A stretch of 64,000 bases of DNA from Rhabdothermincola salaria. GTDB taxonomy: Bacteria > Actinomycetota > Acidimicrobiia > Acidimicrobiales > Acidimicrobilacustridaceae. Location of the stretch: assembly GCF_021246445.1 (NCBI RefSeq), contig NZ_JAJQXW010000001.1, positions 930,001 through 994,000 of the forward strand. Direction: 5' to 3'. Of the stretch, positions 44,536 to 53,849 are shown in pieces. A model generated the notes under the pieces. It was given only the letters and a program-made list of their open reading frames with translations, had not been told where the DNA came from and did not search any database. Positions within the stretch are counted from its first letter, which is position 1. Each line of letters begins with the position of its first letter. A program made the position numbers and the translations under genes.

Positions 44536-46371
44536 TCACCGGTGCGCCGCCGACGTGGCGACGCTCCCGTCGTGGCCGCCGAGGAGTTCGCTGTCTCGAC
44601 GTTTGGACAGGCCTGCGTCATCGGTGAGGTAGGTCGTGGTGGAGGGGAAGGCGAATCCGCTGCCGGCGGCTTCGATGATCTCGTGGATCAGCAACAGCAG
44701 CTCCTGCTGCACTTCGGTGAACACGCTGTACCTGTCGGTGCCGATGTGGGCGCGGACTTCGATGTCGATCGACGACGCCCCGAACCCGCAGACGCGCACC
44801 CGTGGGAAGTCCGTCTTGTCGAGCACCATGGGGTGAGATCGGAATCGGGCATCGATCGCGCTGACGATCGTCCGCAGTTGGTCGACCGTGGTTTCGTATC
44901 GCACACCTACCGTGTGGACGAAGAGGATGTGGTTACGCTCGCTGTAGTTGGTCACCTTGGCCCGACTGAGGTCGGCGTTCGGCAAGGTCACCTGGGTGTC
45001 ATCCAACCGTCGAATCCGCGTCGATCGTGGGCCGATCGCCTCGACGGTGCCGAACTCGTCGTCGACTCGAATGTCGTCGTGGACCCGGAACGGCTTGTCC
45101 AGATACACGGTGATGCCGCCGAGCAGATTCTCGAGTGTGCTCGTCGCCGCGAGTCCCACGGCGAGGCCGGCGACGCCGGCGCCAACCCCCAGCCCGATGG
45201 TTGGGACCCCGACGCGGGACAAGCCCATGAGTGCGAGAGAGAACGCGCCACCGAGACTGACCACCTTGGCGAGGAGGCGCAACAGGTGTGCGTCGATGCT
45301 CTCGTCGCGGATCGCCGGCGTGGCGATGATCCATTCGACGGCGAGCTTGGTGACGACCCAGAACGCCCAAGCCATCGACGCCCAGATCACCAACGTCACG
45401 AGGACATTGGCGATGGTTGCGGCGTTGCCGCTGTGGTTGACCTGCTCGTCCATGAATCGCCGAGCGACCCCGATCAGGATGAGCAGTAGGACCGGCGTCG
45501 TCAGCTGGTGCACGTACCCGCTGAGTGTGCCTGGTGTGCCCCGGCTCCCGACCCACCGCTGCCAGAGCCCGATGGTCACTACGACCAAGCCGAGGACGAC
45601 CACGTCGACGATCAACTTCCACAGCGGCGAGCCGAGAAAGTCGCGGTCGAACCCATCCGGGAGAGAATCGACGAGGGAGCGCGGTACGAGATGGCCTGTG
45701 AAATTGGCCTCCTCCTGAACCCAGTTGCGGACCTCCACCTCCTCGTTGGGCGGGAGACCGTCGACGTCCTTGCGCCAACCGGGGAGCCGGGAGACGGTCT
45801 CTGCGGAGAAGACGTAGTCGTCGGCGCGCGCTCCCTCGTCGACGCGCGTGATCTTGATCTCCGTCCCCGGCAGCGTGTAGCCCGTGATTCCACCGCCGGT
45901 GAAGAGGAACGGAGCGTCGGTTTCGGGGAACGTGAACTCTTCGGTTGCCCGAGCGGCAGCCTCGACCTCTGCGGCGTCGGGGATCTCGTCGACAGCCGGT
46001 GGCGGGATGCGGTTCAGGATGTCAGCCAGGCTGGTGAAGGAGACCACGATCGCCTCGCCCTGATTCGCTTCGGACACCTCGGAGAAGTCGAACAGCTGCT
46101 CGGTCCTCTCCAGCGCCGAGTCGAACGCCGCTTGGTTTGCTTCGGAGCGGTCCTGCTCGTACGTGAGCAGGAGTTCTTCGAGGAGTTCGACCTGTGCCAC
46201 GAACGACAGATAAGTGGCCTGCGGGCTTGACGTGTCCAGCGGCTCCAGCGGGTTCTCCTGCGCGTGCGCGGGAGACGGGCCGAGCAGGACTGCGGCGATC
46301 ACGGCCAGCGCCGCCACGATCGTCACCCGGCGTGCCGAACCCACCGGCCCCATGATCTGCCGTCGAGTCAT
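44536..46371 (-). CDS. Large MscS-family channel with secreted N-terminal domain
   Basis: A 611-residue protein. A signal peptide (RRVTIVAALAVIAAVLLGPS, PAHAQ) leads into an extracytoplasmic domain of about 200 residues, then four to five transmembrane helices and the MscS core (GLGVGAGVAGLAVGLAATST, LENLLGGITVYLDKPFRVHD). The ATG at 46371 is chosen because it fits the signal peptide; ATG 46437 is an alternative. GC content looks lower and codon choice less biased than its neighbours. A possible late acquisition beside tRNA-Pro. Confidence 0.85.
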   Translation of the reverse strand: MTRRQIMGPVGSARRVTIVAALAVIAAVLLGPSPAHAQENPLEPLDTSSPQATYLSFVAQVELLEELLLTYEQDRSEANQAAFDSALERTEQLFDFSEVSEANQGEAIVVSFTSLADILNRIPPPAVDEIPDAAEVEAAARATEEFTFPETDAPFLFTGGGITGYTLPGTEIKITRVDEGARADDYVFSAETVSRLPGWRKDVDGLPPNEEVEVRNWVQEEANFTGHLVPRSLVDSLPDGFDRDFLGSPLWKLIVDVVVLGLVVVTIGLWQRWVGSRGTPGTLSGYVHQLTTPVLLLILIGVARRFMDEQVNHSGNAATIANVLVTLVIWASMAWAFWVVTKLAVEWIIATPAIRDESIDAHLLRLLAKVVSLGGAFSLALMGLSRVGVPTIGLGVGAGVAGLAVGLAATSTLENLLGGITVYLDKPFRVHDDIRVDDEFGTVEAIGPRSTRIRRLDDTQVTLPNADLSRAKVTNYSERNHILFVHTVGVRYETTVDQLRTIVSAIDARFRSHPMVLDKTDFPRVRVCGFGASSIDIEVRAHIGTDRYSVFTEVQQELLLLIHEIIEAAGSGFAFPSTTTYLTDDAGLSKRRDSELLGGHDGSVATSAAHR

Positions 46372-46784
46372 CGGCGAAGCCGCGCCGAACTGATCGGTCT
46401 CGAGGCGTTCCTGACCACGAAGGAGATTGTGACTCATGGGAGCCGTGGCGCCGAAACCCGGCTTCGCCGACGAGGAGCAACGACGGGCGAGCGAATCGCC
46501 GAGCTGAACAGCGAGGTCGACCAGCTCCCCCGTCTGCTCATCTCGAACCGAGCGGTTCATGACCTGCACCTCGAGACCGTGTGCCCACGGCAGTGCGAGA
46601 CCGTCGACGTCTCCGTCGACGACGAGGTTGGATCGATCAGTCCCCGCAGCGTGCTCGAGCTGACGCATGCCCAGCGACACCGGCGGGACAAGGGGCTCAC
46701 AGGACGGTGTCGACAGACCGTTGACATCGGGCTGTTTCGGGGGCCGAGGCCGCCGCCCCTGCGGGCGGCTGACCTGCGGAATGT
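46372..46784. other. 413-bp gap between the MscS gene and tRNA-Pro
   Basis: No gene I can support. An open frame on the minus strand runs on from mscS through this gap and even into the tRNA, but shows no family match and is probably accidental. A hairpin at 46752-46769 is listed separately. The remainder holds the likely promoter of the channel gene. Confidence 0.55.
46752..46769 (-). terminator. Hairpin downstream of tRNA-Pro
   Basis: Seven-base perfect stem (GCCGCCC, 4-nt loop, GGGCGGC) located 16 bases past the tRNA 3' end in the direction of tRNA transcription. Likely the tRNA transcript terminator. Confidence 0.55.
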
Positions 46785-46862
46785 TGGTCGGGCTGGCGGG
46801 ATTCGAACCCACGACCTTCGGTCCCCCAGACCGACGCGCTAACCAAGCTGCGCCACAGCCCG
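46785..46862 (-). tRNA. tRNA-Pro (anticodon GGG)
   Basis: A full cloverleaf on the minus strand, 78 nt including an encoded CCA. The acceptor stem is CGGGCTG paired with CAGCCCG; the anticodon loop reads CTGGGGG, giving anticodon GGG, which reads CCC/CCU proline codons. The T loop GTTCGAATC is present. It is transcribed toward the large MscS gene and lies 13 bp from the end of the monooxygenase gene. Confidence 0.96.
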
Positions 46863-46875
46863 TGGAGGCGACACC

Positions 46876-48420
46876 CTAGCCGTCTCGCGCCACGGTCTCC
46901 GAATCGGCCGATCGGGCCCCGACCGCACCGGGACCGGCCCGGCGCACCTCGTGGGCCCCGGGGTCGAAGCGCCGGGTGCGCCACCAGTAGGACAGGGTGG
47001 ATCCGGGCCACAGGGTGTCCACCCGACCATCGGCGGAGCGGTACCAGCTGTCGCAGCCCGACGCCCACACCGTGCCCCGCATGCGGCGCTGCACGTCGGC
47101 GTAGGCCTCGGCCTGCACGTCGGCTCGCACCTCCACCACGTCGGCGTCCGCGCGTCGGAGGTGATCGAGCGCCGTGACCGCGTGGTGGAGCTGGGCCTCG
47201 ATCATGAAGACGATCGAGTTGTGCCCGAGACCGGTGCTGGGGCCGGCGAGCAGGAACAGGTTGGGGAAACCGGCGACGGTGATGCCGAGGTGGGTGGCGG
47301 CCCCGTCGCGCCACGCCTCCGAGAGCTCCACCCCACCCCGGCCCACGACCCGCATGGGCGCGAGGAAGTCCGTGGCGGCGAACCCGGTGCCGAGGATCAA
47401 CGTGTCCGCCGGGTGGTCGACGCCGTCGACCGTGCGCACCCCGGTGGCGGTCACCTGTTGGATGGGGTCGGTGACGAGCTCGACGTCGGAGCGGGCCAGC
47501 GTGGGGTACCAGTCGTCGGAGATGAGGAGCCGCTTGCACCCCGGCGTGATGGTGGGGGTGACCGCGGCCCGCAACGAGGGATCGTGGATGGACTCGGCGA
47601 TGTGCTCGGTGCCCATCCGTCTCACCCGGTCGGTGACGCGAGGGTGGCCGAGGAAGGCCAGCACCAGCAGCTCTTGACGGGCGTAGATCCGCCAGCGGTG
47701 CAGCCGTTGCAGGACCGGGACCCGTCGGTAGAGCCGCCGCTTCCAGCCCGGCACGGGCCGATCCTCTCGCCCCACGACCCACGGTGCGGTGCGCTGGAAC
47801 ACCGTGACCAGCGAGGCCACCGGGGCGATCTCGGGCACGAACTGCACGGCGCTGGCGCCGGTGCCCACGACCGCCACTCGTTCGCCGGTCAGATCGTGGG
47901 CGTGGTCCCAGCGAGCCGAGTGGAACACGGTGCCCTCGAAGTCGCCGAGGCCGGGGAGCTCGGGCACGTGGGGCTGCGACAACGGGCCGGTGCCGTTGAG
48001 GACCACGTCGGCCACGAGCACCTCACCATCAGCGGTGTGGACCGCCCACGTGCCGTCGTGGTCGTCCCAGACCATCTCCGTCACGGTGGTGGCGAACCGG
48101 ATCCGTCGGCGCAGGTCGTGGCGGTCGGTCGTGCGCTGCAGGTAGGCCTGGATCTCGGGCTGGCGGGGATAGGCCCGGGTCCAGTCCGGGTTCGGTTCGA
48201 AGGAGAACGAGTAGAGGTGGCTCGGGATGTCGCAGGCGCAACCCGGATAGGTGTTGTCCCTCCAGGTGCCGCCCACCTCGTCCGCCGCCTCCAGGACCAC
48301 CACGTCGTCGTGGCCGGCCGCCACCAGCTCGATGGCGGCGCCGAGCCCGGCGAAGCCGGCGCCGATCACCACGATGCGCAGTGGCCGCCTCCTCGGGCGT
48401 CCGGTCAGCTCAGGAACCAC
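46876..48420 (-). CDS. Flavin-containing/Baeyer-Villiger-type monooxygenase
   Basis: A 514-residue two-Rossmann flavoprotein. The FAD motif is VVIGAGFAGLGAAIEL, the Baeyer-Villiger fingerprint FxGxxxHxxxW(P/D) is FEGTVFHSARWD, and the NADPH motif is VVGTGASAVQFVPEIA. GTWRDNTYPGCACD is typical of this subclass. It would insert oxygen into ketones or oxidise soft nucleophiles. The GTG at 48420 is chosen; it overlaps the stop of the small membrane gene (48405) by 16 bases, suggesting translational coupling. Confidence 0.9.
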   Translation of the reverse strand: MVPELTGRPRRRPLRIVVIGAGFAGLGAAIELVAAGHDDVVVLEAADEVGGTWRDNTYPGCACDIPSHLYSFSFEPNPDWTRAYPRQPEIQAYLQRTTDRHDLRRRIRFATTVTEMVWDDHDGTWAVHTADGEVLVADVVLNGTGPLSQPHVPELPGLGDFEGTVFHSARWDHAHDLTGERVAVVGTGASAVQFVPEIAPVASLVTVFQRTAPWVVGREDRPVPGWKRRLYRRVPVLQRLHRWRIYARQELLVLAFLGHPRVTDRVRRMGTEHIAESIHDPSLRAAVTPTITPGCKRLLISDDWYPTLARSDVELVTDPIQQVTATGVRTVDGVDHPADTLILGTGFAATDFLAPMRVVGRGGVELSEAWRDGAATHLGITVAGFPNLFLLAGPSTGLGHNSIVFMIEAQLHHAVTALDHLRRADADVVEVRADVQAEAYADVQRRMRGTVWASGCDSWYRSADGRVDTLWPGSTLSYWWRTRRFDPGAHEVRRAGPGAVGARSADSETVARDG

Positions 48421-48605
48421 TGCACGCCCTCGACGACCCGCCACCCCAGGTAGAGGACCAGCGCCACCACGAGCACCCAGAAGTGCCACGGCGCCCGGCC
48501 GGACTTCGGTGGCTCGGCGATGGGACGACCACAGGTCGGGCACGCGCCGTCCGGGGGCATGGAGTTCGGGCTCCAGAACTTGTCGCAGTCCTCACAGAAC
48601 GGCAA
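48405..48605 (-). CDS. 66-residue zinc-ribbon membrane protein
   Basis: A tiny protein with CEDC and CPTC Cys pairs near the N-terminus and one C-terminal transmembrane helix (WHFWVLVVALVLYLGWRVVE). The type is common in actinobacteria without known function. It immediately precedes the monooxygenase gene and overlaps it by 16 bp. Confidence 0.7.
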   Translation of the reverse strand: MPFCEDCDKFWSPNSMPPDGACPTCGRPIAEPPKSGRAPWHFWVLVVALVLYLGWRVVEGVQWFLS

Positions 48606-48667
48606 GGGGACCTCGTTGCGGGGGGTGTCCGGCGACGCGCACCGGGCCCGATGCCGGGCCCGAGGCT

Positions 48668-49744
48668 TCAGGTCCGTCGGATGGCGAGGATGGCGACGTC
48701 ATCTTGCAGGGGTCCGCTCGAGAAGTCGCTGGCCGCCTCGAGCAGGGACTTGCACAGTACGTCGGGCCCCGCCCCGGGATCACGTCTGACGATCTGGGCG
48801 ATGCGGTCCTCGCCGAACAGGTGCTCGCCATCTCGGACCTCCGACAGGCCGTCGGTGTAGAGCAGGCAGAGATCGCCGGGTTCGAGGGTGACCTCACGAC
48901 TGGTGAACTCCGCGCCGGCGTCGAGCATCAAGATGGGGCCGGTGGCCCGCAGGGGGCGCAGGTCGCGGTCGTGCCACATCCACGCCGCGGGATGTCCCGC
49001 CGACGCGAAGCGCAGCGTGCCGGCGGCGGTGTCGAACACCACGACGCACAGCGAGATGAACTCCTCGGGCCCCCCGACGGCGGTGATCTGGGCGTTGAGC
49101 TCCTCGAGCGCCTGGGCCGGATCGCGGTACTGGCGCAGGAAGACCCGCAACAGGTACTTGGCCTGGAAGGCGGTGATCGCCGGTTCGATCCCGTGCCCCG
49201 ACACGTCGCCGATCACGGCCGCCATGCGGGTCGGGCTCAACCGGATCAGGTCGTAGAAGTCACCGGCCATGAGGCCGTCACCGGGCTGGTAGACCCGGCC
49301 GATCTCGAACCCCTCGAAGGCGGGCAGGCTCTCGGGGGCGAGACGTTCGGCCCAGCGGCGGGGGGCCAGCTCGTCCTGGGTCAGCACCTCTTGGGCCCGC
49401 CGTTCGAGCTCGCTGCGGGCCTGCGCCACCCGCGCCTCGGCGACGAAGTTGCGGCCGAGCACCACCGAGACGATGGCCGGCACGGCGAGCGCGAACAGGG
49501 CCAGGGACTCGAAGCGGCCGGCCCGCCAGGCGAAGACCAGCGCCACGCCGGCGATGAGCAGGTAGGTGGCCGAGGACAGGGCGTCCTTACGGAAGTCGGA
49601 TCGCACCAGGGTGAGCGTCTCGGGATCACCCTCGGCGTTCTCGAGGCGGCGCAGCTGGCGCAGCCGATAGCGCGCCGACCGGGCCCACACCACGGCCGCC
49701 ACCAAGCCGGCCAACGTCACGACGACGAGGAGGGGCTGGTCCAT
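48668..49744 (-). CDS. Membrane SpoIIE/PP2C-type phosphatase
   Basis: A 358-residue protein. The N-terminal 110 residues contain three hydrophobic helices (PLLVVVTLAGLVAAVVWA, SATYLLIAGVALVFAWRAGR, SLALFALAVPAIVSVVLGR), then a coiled segment (AQARSELERRAQEVLTQ) and a PP2C/SpoIIE domain with GDFYDLIRL, VIGDVSGHGIEP and LLYTDGLSE metal-binding motifs. Probably a regulatory Ser/Thr phosphatase acting on an anti-sigma-factor antagonist; the input to the membrane part is unknown. Single gene between der and the zinc-ribbon gene. Confidence 0.88.
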   Translation of the reverse strand: MDQPLLVVVTLAGLVAAVVWARSARYRLRQLRRLENAEGDPETLTLVRSDFRKDALSSATYLLIAGVALVFAWRAGRFESLALFALAVPAIVSVVLGRNFVAEARVAQARSELERRAQEVLTQDELAPRRWAERLAPESLPAFEGFEIGRVYQPGDGLMAGDFYDLIRLSPTRMAAVIGDVSGHGIEPAITAFQAKYLLRVFLRQYRDPAQALEELNAQITAVGGPEEFISLCVVVFDTAAGTLRFASAGHPAAWMWHDRDLRPLRATGPILMLDAGAEFTSREVTLEPGDLCLLYTDGLSEVRDGEHLFGEDRIAQIVRRDPGAGPDVLCKSLLEAASDFSSGPLQDDVAILAIRRT

Positions 49745-49810
49745 ACGGCAGCGAGCGTAGTGCCGGGGTGTGACCCCCATCGGCCCCACCACGCAGCGTG
49801 GCGGGCCGGC

Positions 49811-51253
49811 TCAGTCGCGCTTGCGGACCCGCATCTTGATGGGGGTGGCCCCCATGTCGAACGCCTCGCGCAGGGAACGCTCGAGGTAGCGCAGGTACGA
49901 CGCCGGCATCTCCTTGTTGGCGAACAAGGTGAAGGTGGGCGGGTCGGTGGCGCCCTGGGTGGCGTAGAGCACCCGGGCGCCGTGAGGGGCCGGCTGTGAG
50001 GCCTGCGCGGCGCGGATCACCTGGTTGACCTTCCGGGTGGGAACCCGACGGTGGTAGTCCTCGATGGTTCCCGCCAGCGCCGGGAGCATCCGGTGCACGC
50101 CCTTGCCGGTGAGGGCGCTGATCTTGAGCACCGGAGCCTCGCCGACGAAGTGGAGGCGTTGGCTGATCTGATAGCCGATCTCGTCGCGCTGCTCGGCGTC
50201 GAGCAGCTCCCACTTGTTGAGCACCACCACGATCGGACAGCCCGCGGCGTCGATGCGCTCGGCCAGGCGCTGGTCCTGGGCGGTGATCCCGATGGTGGCG
50301 TCGATGACGAGCAGGGCGACGTCGGAACGGTCGATCGCCTGCAGGGCCCGCACGAGGGAGTAGTACTCGGTGCCCTCGTCGATCCGGGCCCGGCGTCGCA
50401 TGCCGGCGGTGTCGACGAAGCGCACCGGCCCGTCCGGGGTCTCGACCACGGTGTCGACGGCGTCGCGGGTGGTGCCCGGCATGTCGTGGACGACCGAGCG
50501 GTCGTCGCCGATCAACCGGTTGAACAACGTGGACTTGCCGACGTTGGGTCGTCCCACGATGGAGACGGAGAAGACCTTGTCCTTCTCGTCGACGGGGCCG
50601 ACGTCGTCGTCGGGCTCGTCCGGGGCGGGAGGCAGGAGGTCCACGAGCAGATCGAGCATGTCGCCGGTCCCCCGGCCGTGCAGGGCGCTCACGGGCAGCG
50701 GGTCCCCCACGCCGAGGTTGAGCAGCTCCCAGATGGCGGCCTCACGGTTGGTGTCGTCGACCTTGTTGGCGACCAACAGCACCGGGCGGGCGTTGCGCCG
50801 CAGGATGGCCGCGACCCGGCTGTCCTCCTCGGTGATGCCGACGGTGGCGTCGACGACGAACAGCACGGCGTCGGCGTCGGCGATGGCCTTCTCGGACTGG
50901 CGGGACACCTTCTCGTCGAGGGTGCTGCCCCCGGGCATCCATCCGCCCGTGTCGACCAGCCGGAACTCGCGACCCCGCCAGTCGGCGACGATCTCCTTGC
51001 GGTCCCGGGTCACGCCCGGTCGCTCCTCGACGATCGCCTCGCGCCGCCCCAGGATCCGGTTGAACAACGTGGACTTGCCCACGTTGGGCCGCCCCACGAC
51101 CGCCACGACCGGGAGCTCGGAGCTGGCCGGCGCCAGGGCGTCGGCGCCGTCGAGGTCGGCCTGGCGGTCGGCCTCGGTGTCGTAGGGGTCGGCGAAGGGA
51201 TCGAGGACCTCGTCGTCGTGGTCGGGTGGGGTCGGGCTGGGGTCGTCGATCAT
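49811..51253 (-). CDS. der: GTPase Der (EngA), 50S assembly factor
   Basis: A 480-residue protein with two tandem GTPase domains, each with GRPNVGKSTLFNR (first at about residues 54-66) followed by DTGGW or DTAGM switch motifs and NKVD or NKWE specificity motifs, then a C-terminal KH-like domain. An acidic 45-residue extension precedes the first domain. Der is essential for 50S ribosome maturation. Starts 4 bp inside the end of the DUF512 gene. Confidence 0.96.
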   Translation of the reverse strand: MIDDPSPTPPDHDDEVLDPFADPYDTEADRQADLDGADALAPASSELPVVAVVGRPNVGKSTLFNRILGRREAIVEERPGVTRDRKEIVADWRGREFRLVDTGGWMPGGSTLDEKVSRQSEKAIADADAVLFVVDATVGITEEDSRVAAILRRNARPVLLVANKVDDTNREAAIWELLNLGVGDPLPVSALHGRGTGDMLDLLVDLLPPAPDEPDDDVGPVDEKDKVFSVSIVGRPNVGKSTLFNRLIGDDRSVVHDMPGTTRDAVDTVVETPDGPVRFVDTAGMRRRARIDEGTEYYSLVRALQAIDRSDVALLVIDATIGITAQDQRLAERIDAAGCPIVVVLNKWELLDAEQRDEIGYQISQRLHFVGEAPVLKISALTGKGVHRMLPALAGTIEDYHRRVPTRKVNQVIRAAQASQPAPHGARVLYATQGATDPPTFTLFANKEMPASYLRYLERSLREAFDMGATPIKMRVRKRD

Positions 51254-52632
51254 CGTTCCTCCAGGGCGCGCCGCAGGGCGATGCCGTCGGTGGCGACGAT
51301 CTCGACGGGGCGGGGCAGGTCGGCTGGGCTCGTACCGTCGAGGAAGTAGCCCTGCGAGAGGCACACGTCGGGCAAGAGGTAGCGGTGGGTCTCGGGTTGG
51401 TCGGCGAGCACGCGGGCCAGGTCGGCGCCCACCATGAGGCCGGCGACGCCGGTGTTGCCGCCGAAGAACTCGTTCTCGACGGGGACGATCCGCACGTCGT
51501 CGCGGCCGAACCCCTCGACGAGGGGCCCCAGCACAGCGGCGCCGTAGACCCCGGTGAGGATCCCGACGGGCGCTCCCCGGCGGGGGCGCAGACGCACGGA
51601 GGCGCCGCTGTCGCCCCCGGCGGCCCCGCTGGCGCGAGGGGCGCGGTAGCCCTCGGCGGGTGCCCCGTCGACCCAGGCGAAGAACCCCGACGCCACCCCG
51701 GTCGGCTCGGCCACCCGGCCGGTGAACTCCTGCTCGAAGGTGCGGGCCATCCCGACCCCGTCCTCGTGCATGGGGAAGCCCTCGTAGGCCTCGGCCTCGG
51801 GGAAGGGCGCCTCGGCGAGCAGGTAGTACTCGTCGGCCGCGAAGACCAGCCGCCGACCCAGGGTGGCGCGGTAGACCTCCTGCCAGTCGTGCACCGCGTC
51901 GAGCACGGCGGCGGCCTCGGCGAGGGTGTGGGGCCGCATCCCCGGCTCGGGGTTGTAGCGGCTCACGCCGAGGGGCACCACGCACAGCGACGCCAGCTCG
52001 GGGTACCGGTCGAGCACCCCGGCGAAGGTGTCGTCGAGGATCGCCCCGTCGTTGCGCCCCGGGCACACCACGACCTGGCCGTGGACCTCGATGCCGTGGT
52101 CGAGCAGTGCCCGGAGCCATCGCAGGCTGGTCGCCCCCCGCCGGTTGCGCAGCATCTCGGCGCGGACCTCGGGATCGGTGGCGTGGATGGAGACGTGCAG
52201 TGGGCCGAGGCCCTCGGTGATCACGCGCTCGAGGTCGGCCTCGGTGAAGCGGGTCAGGGTGGTGAAGTTCCCGTAGAGGAAGGACAGGCGGTAGTCGTCG
52301 TCCTTGAGGTAGAGGCTCTTTCGCAGTCCCGGCGGCAACTGGTAGATGAAGCAGAACTCGCAGTGGTTGTCGCAGGTGCGCACCTGATCGAACAGGGCCG
52401 ACTCGATCTCGGCGCCCAGAGGCTCTCCGGCGCCCTTCACCACCTCGAGTTGCAGCGCCAACCCGCCACGGCCGACCTCGAGGTCGAGCTCGGGCTCGTC
52501 GGCCAGCAACCGGTAGGCGATGACGTCGCGCGGCACCTCGCCGTTGAGCGACAGGATCTCGTCACCCGGCAGCACCCCGGCCCGAGCGGCCGGCGACGCG
52601 GGCGCGACGGCGACGACACGGGGCGTGGACAT
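51250..52632 (-). CDS. PDZ-radical-SAM-like DUF512 protein
   Basis: A 460-residue protein with an N-terminal PDZ domain (about residues 1-65: ARAGVLPGDEILSLNGEVPR) and a radical-SAM-like barrel with the Cys motif CDNHCEFCFIYQ (Cx3Cx2C), followed by the DUF512 C-terminal domain (GYRAPRAS..., TGVYGAAVLGPLVEGFG). The family is conserved in clostridia and actinobacteria next to der; function unknown. Its end overlaps der by 4 bp. Confidence 0.88.
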   Translation of the reverse strand: MSTPRVVAVAPASPAARAGVLPGDEILSLNGEVPRDVIAYRLLADEPELDLEVGRGGLALQLEVVKGAGEPLGAEIESALFDQVRTCDNHCEFCFIYQLPPGLRKSLYLKDDDYRLSFLYGNFTTLTRFTEADLERVITEGLGPLHVSIHATDPEVRAEMLRNRRGATSLRWLRALLDHGIEVHGQVVVCPGRNDGAILDDTFAGVLDRYPELASLCVVPLGVSRYNPEPGMRPHTLAEAAAVLDAVHDWQEVYRATLGRRLVFAADEYYLLAEAPFPEAEAYEGFPMHEDGVGMARTFEQEFTGRVAEPTGVASGFFAWVDGAPAEGYRAPRASGAAGGDSGASVRLRPRRGAPVGILTGVYGAAVLGPLVEGFGRDDVRIVPVENEFFGGNTGVAGLMVGADLARVLADQPETHRYLLPDVCLSQGYFLDGTSPADLPRPVEIVATDGIALRRALEER

Positions 52633-52714
52633 GGCTGCCGAGGCTACCGGCGCCCCTGGCCAGACACGCATTCCCGCCCGTTCGGTGACACGCCGCCGCC
52701 GATACCCTGCGACC

Positions 52715-53776
52715 ATGGATGCAGCCTCACCCACCGCCGGTGCCACCGGTGTGCAGACCGTGCTCCTGGCCGCTCCCCGTGGCTTCTGCGCCGGCGTCGA
52801 GATGGCGATCAAGGCCCTGGCCTGGATGGTGCGGGCCTTCGAGCCGCCGGTCTACTGCTACCACGAGATCGTCCACAACCAGAAGGTGGTCCGCCGCTTC
52901 GAGGACCTGGGCGTCGTGTTCGTCGACGACATCGCCGACGTGCCGCCGGGTCGACCGGTCATGCTGTCGGCCCACGGGTCGGCGCCCGAGGTGGTGGCGG
53001 CGGCCCAGGCCAACGGCGGCTACGTCGTCGACGCCGTCTGCCCCCTGGTGACGAAGGTCCACCACGAGGTCAAGGTCCGCGCCGGGAAGGGCTACCACAT
53101 CGTCTACGTGGGCCACGAGGGGCACGAGGAGGCCGAGGGAACCATGGCGGTCGCCCCCGAGGCCATCCACCGCGTCGAATCGGTCGAGGAGGTCGACGCC
53201 CTCCCCCGCTTCGACGGACCCGTCGCCCTGCTGGCCCAGACCACGCTGAGCCACCGCGACTGGGCCGGCGTCCTCGACGCCACCCGTGAGCGGTTTCCCG
53301 AGCTGTGGATGCCGGGCCGCTCCGACCTCTGCTTCGCCACCACCAACCGCCAGTCGGCGTTGATGGAGATCGCCCCCAGCTGCGATGCGGTGGTCGTCAT
53401 CGGTTCGGCCAACTCGTCCAACACCCGGGCGTTGGAGTCGCTGGCCCGCGCCGCCGGCTGTGCGCGGGTCTACCGGGTGAACGGGCCCGATGAGGTACCC
53501 GACGACCTGCACGGCACGGTCGGGGTCACGGCCGGGGCATCGGCCCCCGAGGAGCTCGTCGAGACCGTGATCGCCCGCCTGGCCCCCGCTCGAGGCGTCC
53601 AGGAGGTGCGCATCACCACCGAGGACGAGTACTTCCCACCGCCTCGCAACCTCCGCGACCTGCTGTCGAGCGTCGACACCGCGGCCGGGTTCCTGCTCGG
53701 GGGTCCCACGCAGGATCGGCCGCCGGTCAACGATCGCCTGGTCGCGGCCAGCGAGGTGCTCGCCAGGCTCGGCTGA
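52715..53776 (+). CDS. ispH: IspH/LytB, HMBPP reductase
   Basis: A 353-residue [4Fe-4S] enzyme, last step of the MEP isoprenoid pathway, making IPP and DMAPP from HMBPP. Cluster Cys are in RGFCAGV (Cys25), AVCPLVTKVH and LCFATTNRQ; HEIVHN and HGHE-like VGHEGHEEAEGT match the substrate-binding His. Divergent from the DUF512 gene. Probable co-transcription with the downstream HD gene. Confidence 0.95.
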   Translation: MDAASPTAGATGVQTVLLAAPRGFCAGVEMAIKALAWMVRAFEPPVYCYHEIVHNQKVVRRFEDLGVVFVDDIADVPPGRPVMLSAHGSAPEVVAAAQANGGYVVDAVCPLVTKVHHEVKVRAGKGYHIVYVGHEGHEEAEGTMAVAPEAIHRVESVEEVDALPRFDGPVALLAQTTLSHRDWAGVLDATRERFPELWMPGRSDLCFATTNRQSALMEIAPSCDAVVVIGSANSSNTRALESLARAAGCARVYRVNGPDEVPDDLHGTVGVTAGASAPEELVETVIARLAPARGVQEVRITTEDEYFPPPRNLRDLLSSVDTAAGFLLGGPTQDRPPVNDRLVAASEVLARLG

Positions 53777-53849
53777 TCCCGCCGGCGGTGTCCTCGGGCC
53801 GACCCGCCCGACGGTGACGTCGGACGTGTCCGATGGCACACTGGGCGAC

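Noticed and set aside
46372-46812. N-terminal extension of the large MscS gene to 46812
   Set aside because: It would read through the tRNA-Pro gene and place the signal peptide about 150 residues inside the protein.
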